From: Croceicoccus sp. YJ47
Lineage (GTDB): Bacteria > Pseudomonadota > Alphaproteobacteria > Sphingomonadales > Sphingomonadaceae
Reading direction: 5' to 3'
Length of the DNA: 64,000 nucleotides
Assembly: GCF_016745095.1 (NCBI RefSeq)
Contig: NZ_CP067087.1
Span: 2,344,501 to 2,408,500 of the forward strand
Under the pieces are notes generated by a model that had not been told where the DNA came from, searched no databases, and worked only from the letters and a program-made list of their open reading frames with translations. Below, in pieces: positions 54,869 through 63,079 of this stretch; the first letter of the stretch is position 1; each line of letters begins with the position of its first letter. The translations under genes and the position numbers were made by a program.

Positions 54869-55039
54869 TTTGTTCTTGCTGGAAACAATTCCGCCTTCGT
54901 GTATTAAGCCTTTGGCAACATGGATTAACGGGGCTGGCGGCGGAATTTGGCGGACATTCGACATCAGGACGGGGGCAGTCAGGCCGGACAGGAATTCGAG
55001 CCTTCGACTGCACGAAGCAGCGCCGCCGATTTCGATGCC

Positions 55040-56020
55040 ATGTCGAACGATCTCGCCCGCATGTTTCAGCAGGCCGCCGAACAGACGCGCATGGCGATCT
55101 GCATTTCGGACGCCCGCGCGCCCGACATGCCCATCGTTTTCGCGAATCAGGCGTTCCTGCATCTCACCGGATATGAGCGGGAGGATGTCCTCGACCGGAA
55201 CTGCCGCTTTCTTCAGGGGCCGGATACCGATCCCGAAACCGTCGCCCGCGTGCGCGACGGGCTCGACGACGAACGTGTGCGCGTCACCATCCTGCGCAAT
55301 TACCGCAAGGATGGAACGCCGTTCTGGAACTCGCTCCATATCGGGCCGATCTTCGACAGGGACGGGCAGCTGACCCATTTCTACGGCTCGCAATGGGACG
55401 TGACCGAATTGCTGGAGGAGCGCGACCGCATGGCGATCGCGACCCGCCTCAATCAGGAGATGGAGCATCGCAGCCGCAACCTGTTCGGCGTGATCAATGC
55501 GATGATCCGCCTCTCCGTCAAATCGGCGGAGGACAAGTACGATCTCGCGGACAAGCTGTCGGAGCGTGTGATCGCCCTGTCGCGCGCGCACTCGGTATCC
55601 TCGCGCACCGACGGTCATGTGCACGAGGCGGACCTGCGCGAGCTGATCGACGCGATCCTGCTGCCCTACGAAGATGGCGCGCGGGACCGTATCGCGGTGA
55701 TCGGCGACACGGTCACACTGGACAAGAAACAGGTGACGCCGCTCGGCCTCGTTCTGCACGAACTGGCGACCAATGCGCTGAAATACGGGGCGTTGTCGAC
55801 GGCGGACGGGGCGGTTTCGGTCGACTGGACGCAGGAGGATGGCAAGCTGGTGCTGATCTGGCGCGAAACCGGCGGTCCGGCGCTCGACGCCGATCCGCCG
55901 GGGCAGTCGGGTTCGGGCTCGCGCATCATGCTCGGCGTGCTGAGCAATATCAACGCCACCATGAAACAGGATTGGGAGGCGGACGGGCTGGTCGTGCGCA
56001 TCGCGATTCCCGTCGAATGA
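55040..56020 (+). CDS. LOV-domain HWE/HisKA2 sensor histidine kinase
   Basis: 326 residues from ATG 55040; an in-frame TTG at 54947 would add 31. LOV domain (17-125) with ICISDARAPDMPIVFANQAF and the flavin Cys in DRNCRFLQGPDTD (Cys 55; the usual first Gly is Asp). Kinase: phospho-acceptor His 143 in EMEHRSRNLFGVINAMIRLS, then LHELATNALKYGALS as the ATP-binding N-box. It is a blue-light-responsive kinase; partners are unknown. It is convergent with the PMT gene, one base away. Confidence 0.92.
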   Translation: MSNDLARMFQQAAEQTRMAICISDARAPDMPIVFANQAFLHLTGYEREDVLDRNCRFLQGPDTDPETVARVRDGLDDERVRVTILRNYRKDGTPFWNSLHIGPIFDRDGQLTHFYGSQWDVTELLEERDRMAIATRLNQEMEHRSRNLFGVINAMIRLSVKSAEDKYDLADKLSERVIALSRAHSVSSRTDGHVHEADLRELIDAILLPYEDGARDRIAVIGDTVTLDKKQVTPLGLVLHELATNALKYGALSTADGAVSVDWTQEDGKLVLIWRETGGPALDADPPGQSGSGSRIMLGVLSNINATMKQDWEADGLVVRIAIPVE

Positions 56021-56021
56021 G

Positions 56022-57329
56022 CTACCGCCACCCCTCGATCCAGGCATAGTCGAGAAAGCTGTCCCGCCCGGCGAGCGCCTGTCCGGTCAGCACCGGCAGG
56101 AACCAGATGAACAGCGACACCGACGCGGCGAGGAACGGGATCGCCCATGTGCGAAACCGCGTCTCCCACACCGCCCGGTCGAGCATGAACGCAAGCGCCG
56201 CCATCACGAACAGCGACGGCAGCAGGTAATGGTAATAGAACTGCACGGGCTTTGGCGCCGCGATCCACATCGCCATCGCCGCGATCCACCCCCAGCTCGC
56301 CAGCGCCATGTCGCGCCGCCCATGCCGCGCCCCGCAATACAGCCCATAGCCCAGCGCCGGCAGCGCGGCGAGCATGGTCAGCGGATTGCCGACGAGCAGG
56401 ATCCCGCGCTGCGCCCCTGCATAGACCTCATAAAAATACCAGATCGCCCGCGTGTTCGCCGCCCATTGCCACCACCGCGACATATAGGTGTGCGGCGTCG
56501 TCACCCCCTGTTGCAGCGATAGCATATGCGCCTGCCACGACACCGGATCGTGCCATTGCGGCGGCGGATCGGACAGCAGCGCAATCGTCATGAAATGCAG
56601 CAGGTAAACCGCCACCGGCACCACGCCGAGCCACCACCCCGCCTCGATCAACGACACGCCGCGCACCGGCCCTGCATCGCGCGCGGTCAGAACGCGCAAA
56701 GCCCCGCGCCTGTCCCGCAGCAAGGCCCGCCACCGCGCCCACGCAAAGGCCAGCCCGGCAAAGGCGGGCAGCGGCGCCGCATTCCATTTCGCCGCCACCG
56801 CCAGCCCCATCAACACCCCGCCTGCCGCAAGCCGCACGCGCGCCGCCCCCACGCGCCCGGAATCCAGCGCCGCCGCGCACGCCCACACCCCCGCCGCGCC
56901 CAGCCCCAGCATGTAGATGTCGAGCATCGCGATCCGCGCCTGCACCAGCAGGGTAAAATCGGTCGCGATGAGCACGCCTGTCGCCAGCGTCGCGAATGCG
57001 CGGTGCGACACGTGCCACACCGCGCGCATCGCGGAAAACAGCGTGATCATCCCGAACAGCACCGACCCGATCCGCCAGCCGAACGCATCGTCGCCGAACG
57101 CGGCCATGAAAAGCGCGAGCAATTGCTTGCCCAGCAGCGGATGTTCCGCATTGCGCAGCGTGTCGCCCGCGATCCAGTCGCGCGCGGCGGGAAGATAATG
57201 AATCTCGTCGAATATGGGCGCCGCGATAAGCGCGACCTGCCACGCGGCCAGCGCGCCGAACACGGCGGTGATCGCGATGGCCGCGCCGATGGGGTCGCGA
57301 TTTTCACCCCGTGGGCGGGAACGATTCAT
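56022..57329 (-). CDS. PMT-like polyprenyl-phosphate-sugar transferase
   Basis: A 435-residue polytopic protein. The first periplasmic loop IFDEIHYLPAARDWIAGDTL with the Asp-Glu pair and NAEHPLLGKQLLALFMAAFG is the protein O-mannosyltransferase signature; SRWWQWAANTRAIWYFYEVY lies in the large loop. About ten helices. It transfers a sugar from a polyprenyl phosphate to protein or lipid in the periplasm; the GT2-GtrA protein nearby could supply its donor. The ATG at 57329 leads directly into MNRSRPRGENRDPIG. Confidence 0.88.
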   Translation of the reverse strand: MNRSRPRGENRDPIGAAIAITAVFGALAAWQVALIAAPIFDEIHYLPAARDWIAGDTLRNAEHPLLGKQLLALFMAAFGDDAFGWRIGSVLFGMITLFSAMRAVWHVSHRAFATLATGVLIATDFTLLVQARIAMLDIYMLGLGAAGVWACAAALDSGRVGAARVRLAAGGVLMGLAVAAKWNAAPLPAFAGLAFAWARWRALLRDRRGALRVLTARDAGPVRGVSLIEAGWWLGVVPVAVYLLHFMTIALLSDPPPQWHDPVSWQAHMLSLQQGVTTPHTYMSRWWQWAANTRAIWYFYEVYAGAQRGILLVGNPLTMLAALPALGYGLYCGARHGRRDMALASWGWIAAMAMWIAAPKPVQFYYHYLLPSLFVMAALAFMLDRAVWETRFRTWAIPFLAASVSLFIWFLPVLTGQALAGRDSFLDYAWIEGWR

Positions 57330-57412
57330 GGCCCGAATGGGTAGAGGGGCATGTGGCGCGCGGCAATGCGCTTGTTGCATCGCCTCCTTCTGCCCGCTAC
57401 CGGCCCGAACTT

Positions 57413-58621
57413 ATGAAACGTCACACTGGCACCGATCGCTCGATCACGCAAAGCTGGAAACCCGCAACACGTGCCGTGCGCGCGGGTACATCGCGCTCCG
57501 AACACGGCGAAACGTCGGAGGCGTTGTACCTGACCTCCGGCTACAGCTACGACGATGCGGCGACCCCTGCGGCCCGTTTCGCGGGCGAGGCGGCGGGGAT
57601 GACCTATTCGCGGTTGCAGAACCCGACGGTCGCCATGCTGGAGGAACGCATCGCGGTGATGGAGGGGGCCGAGGCCTGCCGTACGCAGGCGTCGGGCATG
57701 GCGGCGATGACCGCGGCGCTGCTCTCGCAATTGTCGGCGGGCGATCACATCGTCGCGGCCCGCGCGGCGTTCGGCTCGTGCCGCTGGCTGGTCGATTCGC
57801 TGTGCCCGCGTTTCGGGATCGAGAGCACGACCATCGATTCCACCGACAATGACGCATGGGAACGCGCGATCCGCCCCAATACGAAGGTGTTCTTCTTCGA
57901 AACCCCGGCCAATCCCACGCTCGACATCGTGGACCTGCGCGCGGTGTGCGCCATTGCGAAGGCGCATGGCATCACCACCGTCGTCGACAATGCGTTCTGC
58001 ACGCCCATCATGCAGCGGCCCATCGAATGGGGCGCGGACGTCGTCGCCTATAGCGCGACGAAGCTGATGGAGGGGCAGGGCCGCGTCCTCGCAGGCGCGG
58101 TCTGCGGGACCGAGGAATTCATCAACGAAACGCTCCTCCCGTTTCAGCGCAACACCGGCCCGAACCTGTCGCCGTTCAATGCCTGGGTGGTGATGAAGGG
58201 GCTCGAAACGCTGGAACTGCGCGCGCGGCAGCAATGCGCCAATGCGCTGCGCGTCGGGGAATTCGTCGAGAGCCGCGTGCCCCGCATCCTGCACCCCGGT
58301 CTTGCCAGCCATCCGCGCCACGCGCTCGCGATGGAGCAGATGGACATGACCGGCTGCATCTTCTCCTTCGTGCTCGACGGCGGGCGGGCGCAGGCGCATG
58401 CCGTGCTCGACGGGCTGGAGCTGATCGACATATCGAACAATATCGGCGATTCGCGCTCGCTGATGTGCCATCCCGCCTCCACCACCCATGCGGGGCTGAG
58501 TGCGGAGACACGCGCCGAGATGGGCGTGGACGAGGGCATGATCCGCTTCAATGTCGGGCTCGAGGATGCAGACGACATCATCGCCGATCTCGACCGGGCG
58601 TTCGACCGGGCCGGTCTGTGA
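57413..58621 (+). CDS. metZ: O-succinylhomoserine sulfhydrylase
   Basis: A 402-residue PLP enzyme of the Cys/Met metabolism family. TYSRLQNPTVAMLEERIAVM, FFETPANPTLDIVDLRAVC, VVDNAFCTPIMQRP (Asp of the PLP ring) and YSATKLMEGQGRVLAGAVCG with the Schiff-base Lys. The sequence CTPIMQRP and the N-terminus fit MetZ rather than MetB or MetC. It makes homocysteine from O-succinylhomoserine. Its TGA overlaps the GTG start of the following kinase gene. Confidence 0.93.
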   Translation: MKRHTGTDRSITQSWKPATRAVRAGTSRSEHGETSEALYLTSGYSYDDAATPAARFAGEAAGMTYSRLQNPTVAMLEERIAVMEGAEACRTQASGMAAMTAALLSQLSAGDHIVAARAAFGSCRWLVDSLCPRFGIESTTIDSTDNDAWERAIRPNTKVFFFETPANPTLDIVDLRAVCAIAKAHGITTVVDNAFCTPIMQRPIEWGADVVAYSATKLMEGQGRVLAGAVCGTEEFINETLLPFQRNTGPNLSPFNAWVVMKGLETLELRARQQCANALRVGEFVESRVPRILHPGLASHPRHALAMEQMDMTGCIFSFVLDGGRAQAHAVLDGLELIDISNNIGDSRSLMCHPASTTHAGLSAETRAEMGVDEGMIRFNVGLEDADDIIADLDRAFDRAGL

Positions 58622-59997
58622 CCGCATCGCTCCACGACGGCGAACGATGGGATGCGGATGGCGGGCTTCCCGCCGATTCGCTCCTGTCCGCCATCGTCGA
58701 AGGGGCGGACGATGCGATCATTTCGCGCCGGCTCGACGGGCGGGTGCTGTCGTGGAACCGGGCGGCGGAACGGCTGTTCGGCTATCGCGCGGAGGAGATG
58801 ATCGGGCAGTCGATCGACGTGCTCATCCCCGAGGACCGCATGGAGGAGGAGGCGGGCATCATCGCGCGCCTCACCGCGGGCGAATCGCTGACCTCGCTGC
58901 AGACGATCCGGCTGGCGAAGGACGGGCGGCCCCTGCACGTGTCGCTCACGACCTCTCCCGTCCGTGACGCCAGTGGCACGATCGTCGGGGCGAGCAAGAT
59001 CATCCGCGATTCCGGGTCCTGGCATGCGGCGCAGGATGCGCTCGCGCGCAGCGAGCGGCGCTTTCACATGCTGGCGGACAATATCGCGCAGCTGGCCTGG
59101 ATCGCGGAGCCGGATGGCGCCATCCACTGGTACAACCGGCGCTGGTACGAATATACGGGCACGAGCGAGGAGGACATGGCTAGCTGGGGCTGGATCGCGG
59201 TGCACCATCCCGACCATGTCGAACGGGTCACGCGGGATTTTCGCGCATCCATCGCGGCCGGCACCTATTGGGAGGATACGTTCCCCCTGCGCGGCGCGGA
59301 CGGGGAATATCGCTGGTTCCTGTCGCGCGCGAAGCCGGTCTATGACGCGAAAGGCCGGCTGATGAGCTGGTTCGGCACCAATACCGACATCACCAATCAG
59401 CGCGATCAGGCCGCCGCGATCGAAAAACTGCTCACCGAGGTGAACCACAGGGTCAAGAACACGCTGGCCACGATCCAGGTTCTCGCCCGCCGGTCCGCCC
59501 CCGGGAATGACGATTTCGTCAAGCGTTTCGTCCGCCGGATCGAGGCGCTGACCATCAATCAGGATCTGCTGATCGACCGGCGCTGGGGCGAGGTGCCGGT
59601 CGGCGAGCTGGTCGATGCGCAGCTGGGCTTCGTTCGCGGCCGGGTCGGGGACCGCCTGCGCTGCGACGGGCCGGACCTGCTGCTGAGTGCGCGCAGTGCC
59701 GAAACGCTTGGCCTTGCGCTGCACGAGCTGGCCACGAATGCGCTGAAACACGGGGCGCTGACCGATGAGGCGGGCGAGGTGCGCGTCGCGTGGGAGGTGA
59801 AGGACGGCAATTTCACCATGCGCTGGAACGAGGCGGGCGGTCCGCCGGTCACGACCCCGGATTTCAAGGGCTTCGGCTCCGCCGTGATCCGCGACGTCCC
59901 CGCCGCGACGTTCGGCGGCGAAGCGGTGCTCGACTACACGCCGGAGGGATTGTGCTGGCGCCTGACCTGTCCGCTCGACGCGGTGGCGGCGCACTGA
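58618..59997 (+). CDS. Two-PAS-domain HWE-type sensor histidine kinase
   Basis: 459 residues from GTG 58618. PAS 1 (about 20-130: SAIVEGADDAIISRRLDGRV), PAS 2 with PAC (about 145-262: WNRRWYEYTGTSEEDMASWG... analogue and YRWFLSRAKPVYDAKGRL), then the phospho-acceptor segment LLTEVNHRVKNTLATIQVLA and LALHELATNALKHGALTDEAG. No transmembrane segment, so a cytoplasmic sensor. It is translationally coupled to metZ. No response regulator gene lies near. Confidence 0.9.
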   Translation: MTASLHDGERWDADGGLPADSLLSAIVEGADDAIISRRLDGRVLSWNRAAERLFGYRAEEMIGQSIDVLIPEDRMEEEAGIIARLTAGESLTSLQTIRLAKDGRPLHVSLTTSPVRDASGTIVGASKIIRDSGSWHAAQDALARSERRFHMLADNIAQLAWIAEPDGAIHWYNRRWYEYTGTSEEDMASWGWIAVHHPDHVERVTRDFRASIAAGTYWEDTFPLRGADGEYRWFLSRAKPVYDAKGRLMSWFGTNTDITNQRDQAAAIEKLLTEVNHRVKNTLATIQVLARRSAPGNDDFVKRFVRRIEALTINQDLLIDRRWGEVPVGELVDAQLGFVRGRVGDRLRCDGPDLLLSARSAETLGLALHELATNALKHGALTDEAGEVRVAWEVKDGNFTMRWNEAGGPPVTTPDFKGFGSAVIRDVPAATFGGEAVLDYTPEGLCWRLTCPLDAVAAH

Positions 59998-60100
59998 CAC
60001 CGGCCGGATTGCGGCGCGCCTTGTCGTGCCGCGCCGCGGCGTCCCCGCATCGTGCCCCGGCGTTGTGTCGCGGCGACAATTCGGCTATTCATGCAGGCAT

Positions 60101-60502
60101 ATGATGGACCGGTTCTTCAATCATGTCGCCCATTCGCATGGCATCACGGTGCGGGTCGCGGCCAATTTCCTGCCCGAACAATCGCGGGTGACGGCGGGCC
60201 GCTGGTTCTGGTCCTATCACGTACGCATCGAAAACCACGGCGACGAACCGGCGCAATTGCTGACCCGGCACTGGCGCATCACCGATGCGAACGGGCGGGT
60301 CTCGCGCGTCGATGGCGATGGCGTCGTCGGGGAACAGCCGTTTCTCGACCCCGGCCAGACGCATGATTACGTGTCGGGATGCCCGCTCGAAACGCCGCAT
60401 GGCACGATGGAGGGGCATTATACCTTCCGCCGCGACGACGGCACGCTGTTCGAGGCGGCGATCCCGTTCTTCCCGCTCGACGCGCCGACGGCGATCCGCT
60501 GA
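60101..60502 (+). CDS. apaG: ApaG family protein
   Basis: A 133-residue protein with the FN3-like ApaG fold: ITVRVAANFLPEQS, RWFWSYHVRIENHGDEPAQL, LTRHWRITDANGRVSRVDG and GVVGEQPFLDPGQTHDYVSG. ApaG acts in Co2+/Mg2+ resistance in enterobacteria; the general role is unclear. ATG 60101 (or the next ATG, 60104). It is close to metZ in many alphaproteobacteria; here the kinase gene stands between. Confidence 0.92.
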   Translation: MMDRFFNHVAHSHGITVRVAANFLPEQSRVTAGRWFWSYHVRIENHGDEPAQLLTRHWRITDANGRVSRVDGDGVVGEQPFLDPGQTHDYVSGCPLETPHGTMEGHYTFRRDDGTLFEAAIPFFPLDAPTAIR

Positions 60503-60602
60503 CGATCATGGTGCGGGAGGCCGGATACAGGCGCCCCTTGCGCCGCGGGCCCGCCGCCGCCTAAGGACGGCGCAGACGAACGCGCCGCGAGACGAGGGCA
60601 TA

Positions 60603-61400
60603 TTGAAACGGACTCACCTGCCATTGAACGGGTTGCGCGTGCTGGATGCGGCGGCGCGGCACCTGTCCTTTACCCGCGCGGCGGACGAGCTTGCCGTGAC
60701 GCCGGCCGCGGTGGGGCAACAGATCCGCGCGTTGGAAGACCTGCTCGGCGTCGTCCTGTTCCGCCGCACGCCCAAGGGGCTCGAACTCACGGACGAGGCG
60801 CGCGCCGGGCTCGACCCCCTGCGCGAAGGGTTCCTGCGTTTCGAGGAATCGGTGCAGGCGATGCAATCGGGCCAGTCGAGCCATTTCTTCACCTTTGCCG
60901 CGCCGCGCGATTTTTTCGGCGCGTGGCTGGCCGGCCGACTCGCCGCCTATCGCGCCGAAAATCCCGAGACGCGCTTCCTCATGGCGGGCGGGCAGAACAC
61001 CGATTTTACCGAGGCCAACCTCGATTTCGCGGTGCGCCTCGTCGAAGGGCCGGGCGAACTCGAAGGGGTGCCGCTCTCCCCGGGGCGCCGCATCGCGGTT
61101 GCCGCGCCGGGCGCCGACGATGCGTGGATCGCATGGCCCGGCCACCCCGCGCCCGACGGGGTGGAGCCGGGATTGCAGGTCGGCGCCACGGGACAGGCGC
61201 TGTCCGCCGCGCTGGGCGGGATGGGCCGTGCCCTGCTGCCGCTGCAACTCGTTGAAAGCGCGCTGGGCGATGGCAGCCTCGTCGCCGTGGGCGAACCGGA
61301 GGAGACGCGCGCCACCTACTGGCTCGTCGCGCCGCGCCCGCAATGGCGGCAGCGCAAGATGAAGGCGCTTGTCGACTACCTCACCGCCGCGCCGGAGTAG
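60603..61400 (+). CDS. LysR-family transcriptional regulator (GcvA-like)
   Basis: 265 residues from TTG 60603 (GAGGG upstream). N-terminal winged helix LPLNGLRVLDAAARHLSFTRAADELAVTPAAVGQQIRAL closely follows GcvA. The effector domain (about 95-262) is shorter than in most LysR proteins. No ATG exists before the HTH. The target may be the downstream polyketide genes or apaG; this is unknown. Confidence 0.87.
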   Translation: MKRTHLPLNGLRVLDAAARHLSFTRAADELAVTPAAVGQQIRALEDLLGVVLFRRTPKGLELTDEARAGLDPLREGFLRFEESVQAMQSGQSSHFFTFAAPRDFFGAWLAGRLAAYRAENPETRFLMAGGQNTDFTEANLDFAVRLVEGPGELEGVPLSPGRRIAVAAPGADDAWIAWPGHPAPDGVEPGLQVGATGQALSAALGGMGRALLPLQLVESALGDGSLVAVGEPEETRATYWLVAPRPQWRQRKMKALVDYLTAAPE

Positions 61401-61415
61401 GGCGCCCCCGCGCCC

Positions 61416-61441
61416 GGAACGCGGGAGGGGCACGCGGCGTT
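61416..61441 (+). promoter_or_regulatory. EcfG-type promoter for the type III PKS operon
   Basis: GGAAC (61416-61420), 17-base spacer, CGTT (61438-61441): an exact match to the EcfG general-stress consensus, 38 bases before the polyketide synthase ATG and just after the LysR stop. Confidence 0.55.
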
Positions 61442-61479
61442 GTCACCATGCCCGCCCCTCCGGCCGGGTCGGGAGAACC

Positions 61480-62508
61480 ATGGCCCATATCCTTTCGATC
61501 GGCACCGCCGTGCCGCCGCACATCCTGCCGCAGAGCGACGTCGTACCCATACTGACTGATGCGCTGGGCCACGCACCGCCGCCGCGCCTCGCCTCCATCC
61601 TCACCAATACCGGCATTGCGCAGCGGCACATCGCAGAGGACATCGGCTATTACTTCCGCCCCCGGCGGGCGAGCGAACGGGCGGCGACCTTCGAACGGGT
61701 CGCCACCGCATTGTGGGAGCAGGCCGCGCAGGACGCGCTCGACCGCGCGGGCCTGGCGCCGGCGGAGATCGGCACCATCGTCACCGTCTGCACGACCGGC
61801 ACGCTCACCCCCTCCATCCCGAGCCGCGCGCTGCAACGCATGGGTTTTGCGCCGACCACGCGCACGGTGCCGGTATTCGGCTGGGGCTGCGCGGGCGGCG
61901 GGCTGGGCCTGTCGCTGGCCGCGACGCTCGCCGATGCGGGGCGGGGGGAGGGCGCGCTGCTCCTCGTCTGCGTCGAATTGTGCAGCCTCGCCTACGACCA
62001 TTCCTCGATGGAGAAGAAGGATCTCGTCGCGCTCGCCCTGTTTTCCGACGGATGCGCCGCCGCCGTCATTGCGCCGGGCGACGGCCCCAACCGGCTCGGC
62101 CCGTTCGCGCAACATTGCTGGCCCGACACGATCCCCATGATGGGGTGGGAGATCGGCGACACCGGCTTCGACCTCGTGCTGTCGCGCGATATTCCGCGCT
62201 TCGTCGAAAAGGATTTCGCCCCGTTCTGCGACGCATTTCTGGCGTCGCAATCGCTTTCCCGCGCAGACCTTGCCGAACCCGCGTGCCACCCCGGCGGCGG
62301 CCGCGTGGTGGAGGCGCTCGCCGCGATGTTCGGGCGCGACCTGCCCGCCACTGCCGCCGTGCTGCGCGATTATGGCAATATGAGCAGCCCGACCGTGCTC
62401 TTCATCCTCGACCGCCTGCTGTCCCGCCGCGCGCGGGGGGGAGAGCCGGTGCTTGTCACCGCGCTCGGCCCCGGCTTTACCGGCACCGCCGCGCTGGTGC
62501 ATCTGTGA
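61480..62508 (+). CDS. Type III polyketide synthase
   Basis: A 342-residue chalcone-synthase-like enzyme. The catalytic triad is Cys in FGWGCAGGGLGLS, His in EPACHPGGGRVVEAL and Asn in DYGNMSSPTVLFILDRL. Members of the bacterial PhlD/BpsA/SrsA groups extend fatty-acyl starters with malonyl-CoA to alkylpyrones or alkylresorcinols. Start ATG 61480 with GGAGA. Its TGA overlaps the ATG of the methyltransferase gene by one base, so the two form an operon. Confidence 0.92.
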   Translation: MAHILSIGTAVPPHILPQSDVVPILTDALGHAPPPRLASILTNTGIAQRHIAEDIGYYFRPRRASERAATFERVATALWEQAAQDALDRAGLAPAEIGTIVTVCTTGTLTPSIPSRALQRMGFAPTTRTVPVFGWGCAGGGLGLSLAATLADAGRGEGALLLVCVELCSLAYDHSSMEKKDLVALALFSDGCAAAVIAPGDGPNRLGPFAQHCWPDTIPMMGWEIGDTGFDLVLSRDIPRFVEKDFAPFCDAFLASQSLSRADLAEPACHPGGGRVVEALAAMFGRDLPATAAVLRDYGNMSSPTVLFILDRLLSRRARGGEPVLVTALGPGFTGTAALVHL

Positions 62509-63071
62509 TGGCGCAATGGGCGGCCTCGCCGGCGTGGGACTGGCCAGCGTGGGACTGGCCGGCATGGGACTGGCCAGCGTGGGCATGGGCCGTGCTCGCC
62601 TATGTCGTCGCCTCGCGCCTTGGCGAACTCGCCTATGCCCGCCGCAATACGCGCCGCCTGCTGGCCGAGGGCGGGACCGAGCATTACCCCGGCCACTACC
62701 CGCTGTTCATCGTGCTGCACGGCTCGTGGCTGCTTGCCATCCTGCTCTTCGCGCGGCCCGCGCCCGAACCGTCCTACGCGCTCGCCGCGCTCTTCGCATT
62801 CAGCCAGGCGGCGCGCTACTGGGTCCTGCATTCCATCGGGCGCTGGTGGACGACCCGCATCATTTCCGCGCCCCATTTCCCCCGGGTGCGGCGCGGTCCC
62901 TACCGCTTTTTCCCGCATCCCAATTACGCGGTGGTGGTGGCGGAGATCGCGCTGCTGCCGCTGCTGCTCGGCGCGCCATGGGTGGCGCTGGTGTGGTCGG
63001 TGCTCAACGCGATGCTGCTCGCCCACCGCATCCGGCTGGAGGAAAAGGCGCTCGCCCTCCGCGCGGGATAG
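62508..63071 (+). CDS. Isoprenylcysteine carboxyl methyltransferase-like (Icmt family) protein
   Basis: A 187-residue integral membrane methyltransferase. The C-terminal signature RRGPYRFFPHPNYAVVVAEI with the following helices matches the Icmt/PEMT group. Beside a type III PKS this corresponds to BpsB/SrsB, which O-methylate the polyketide lipid product rather than a protein. Residues 6-27 hold four Trp-rich repeats (PAWDW type) not expected in the family. Confidence 0.88.
   Translation: MAQWAASPAWDWPAWDWPAWDWPAWAWAVLAYVVASRLGELAYARRNTRRLLAEGGTEHYPGHYPLFIVLHGSWLLAILLFARPAPEPSYALAALFAFSQAARYWVLHSIGRWWTTRIISAPHFPRVRRGPYRFFPHPNYAVVVAEIALLPLLLGAPWVALVWSVLNAMLLAHRIRLEEKALALRAG
62532..62591 (+). 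repeat. 15-bp tandem repeat, four copies, at the Icmt-like N-terminus
   Basis: The unit gcgtgggactggcca recurs at 62532, 62547, 62562 and 62577, with one to four changes, and encodes repeating (P)AWDW. Being in frame with codons (five residues), it changes only the length of the N-terminal segment before TM1. Confidence 0.8.
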
Positions 63072-63079
63072 ACCGTGCG

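Noticed and set aside
58144-60000. 618-codon open frame opposite metZ and the PAS kinase
   Set aside because: Antisense of two real genes, no family resemblance.
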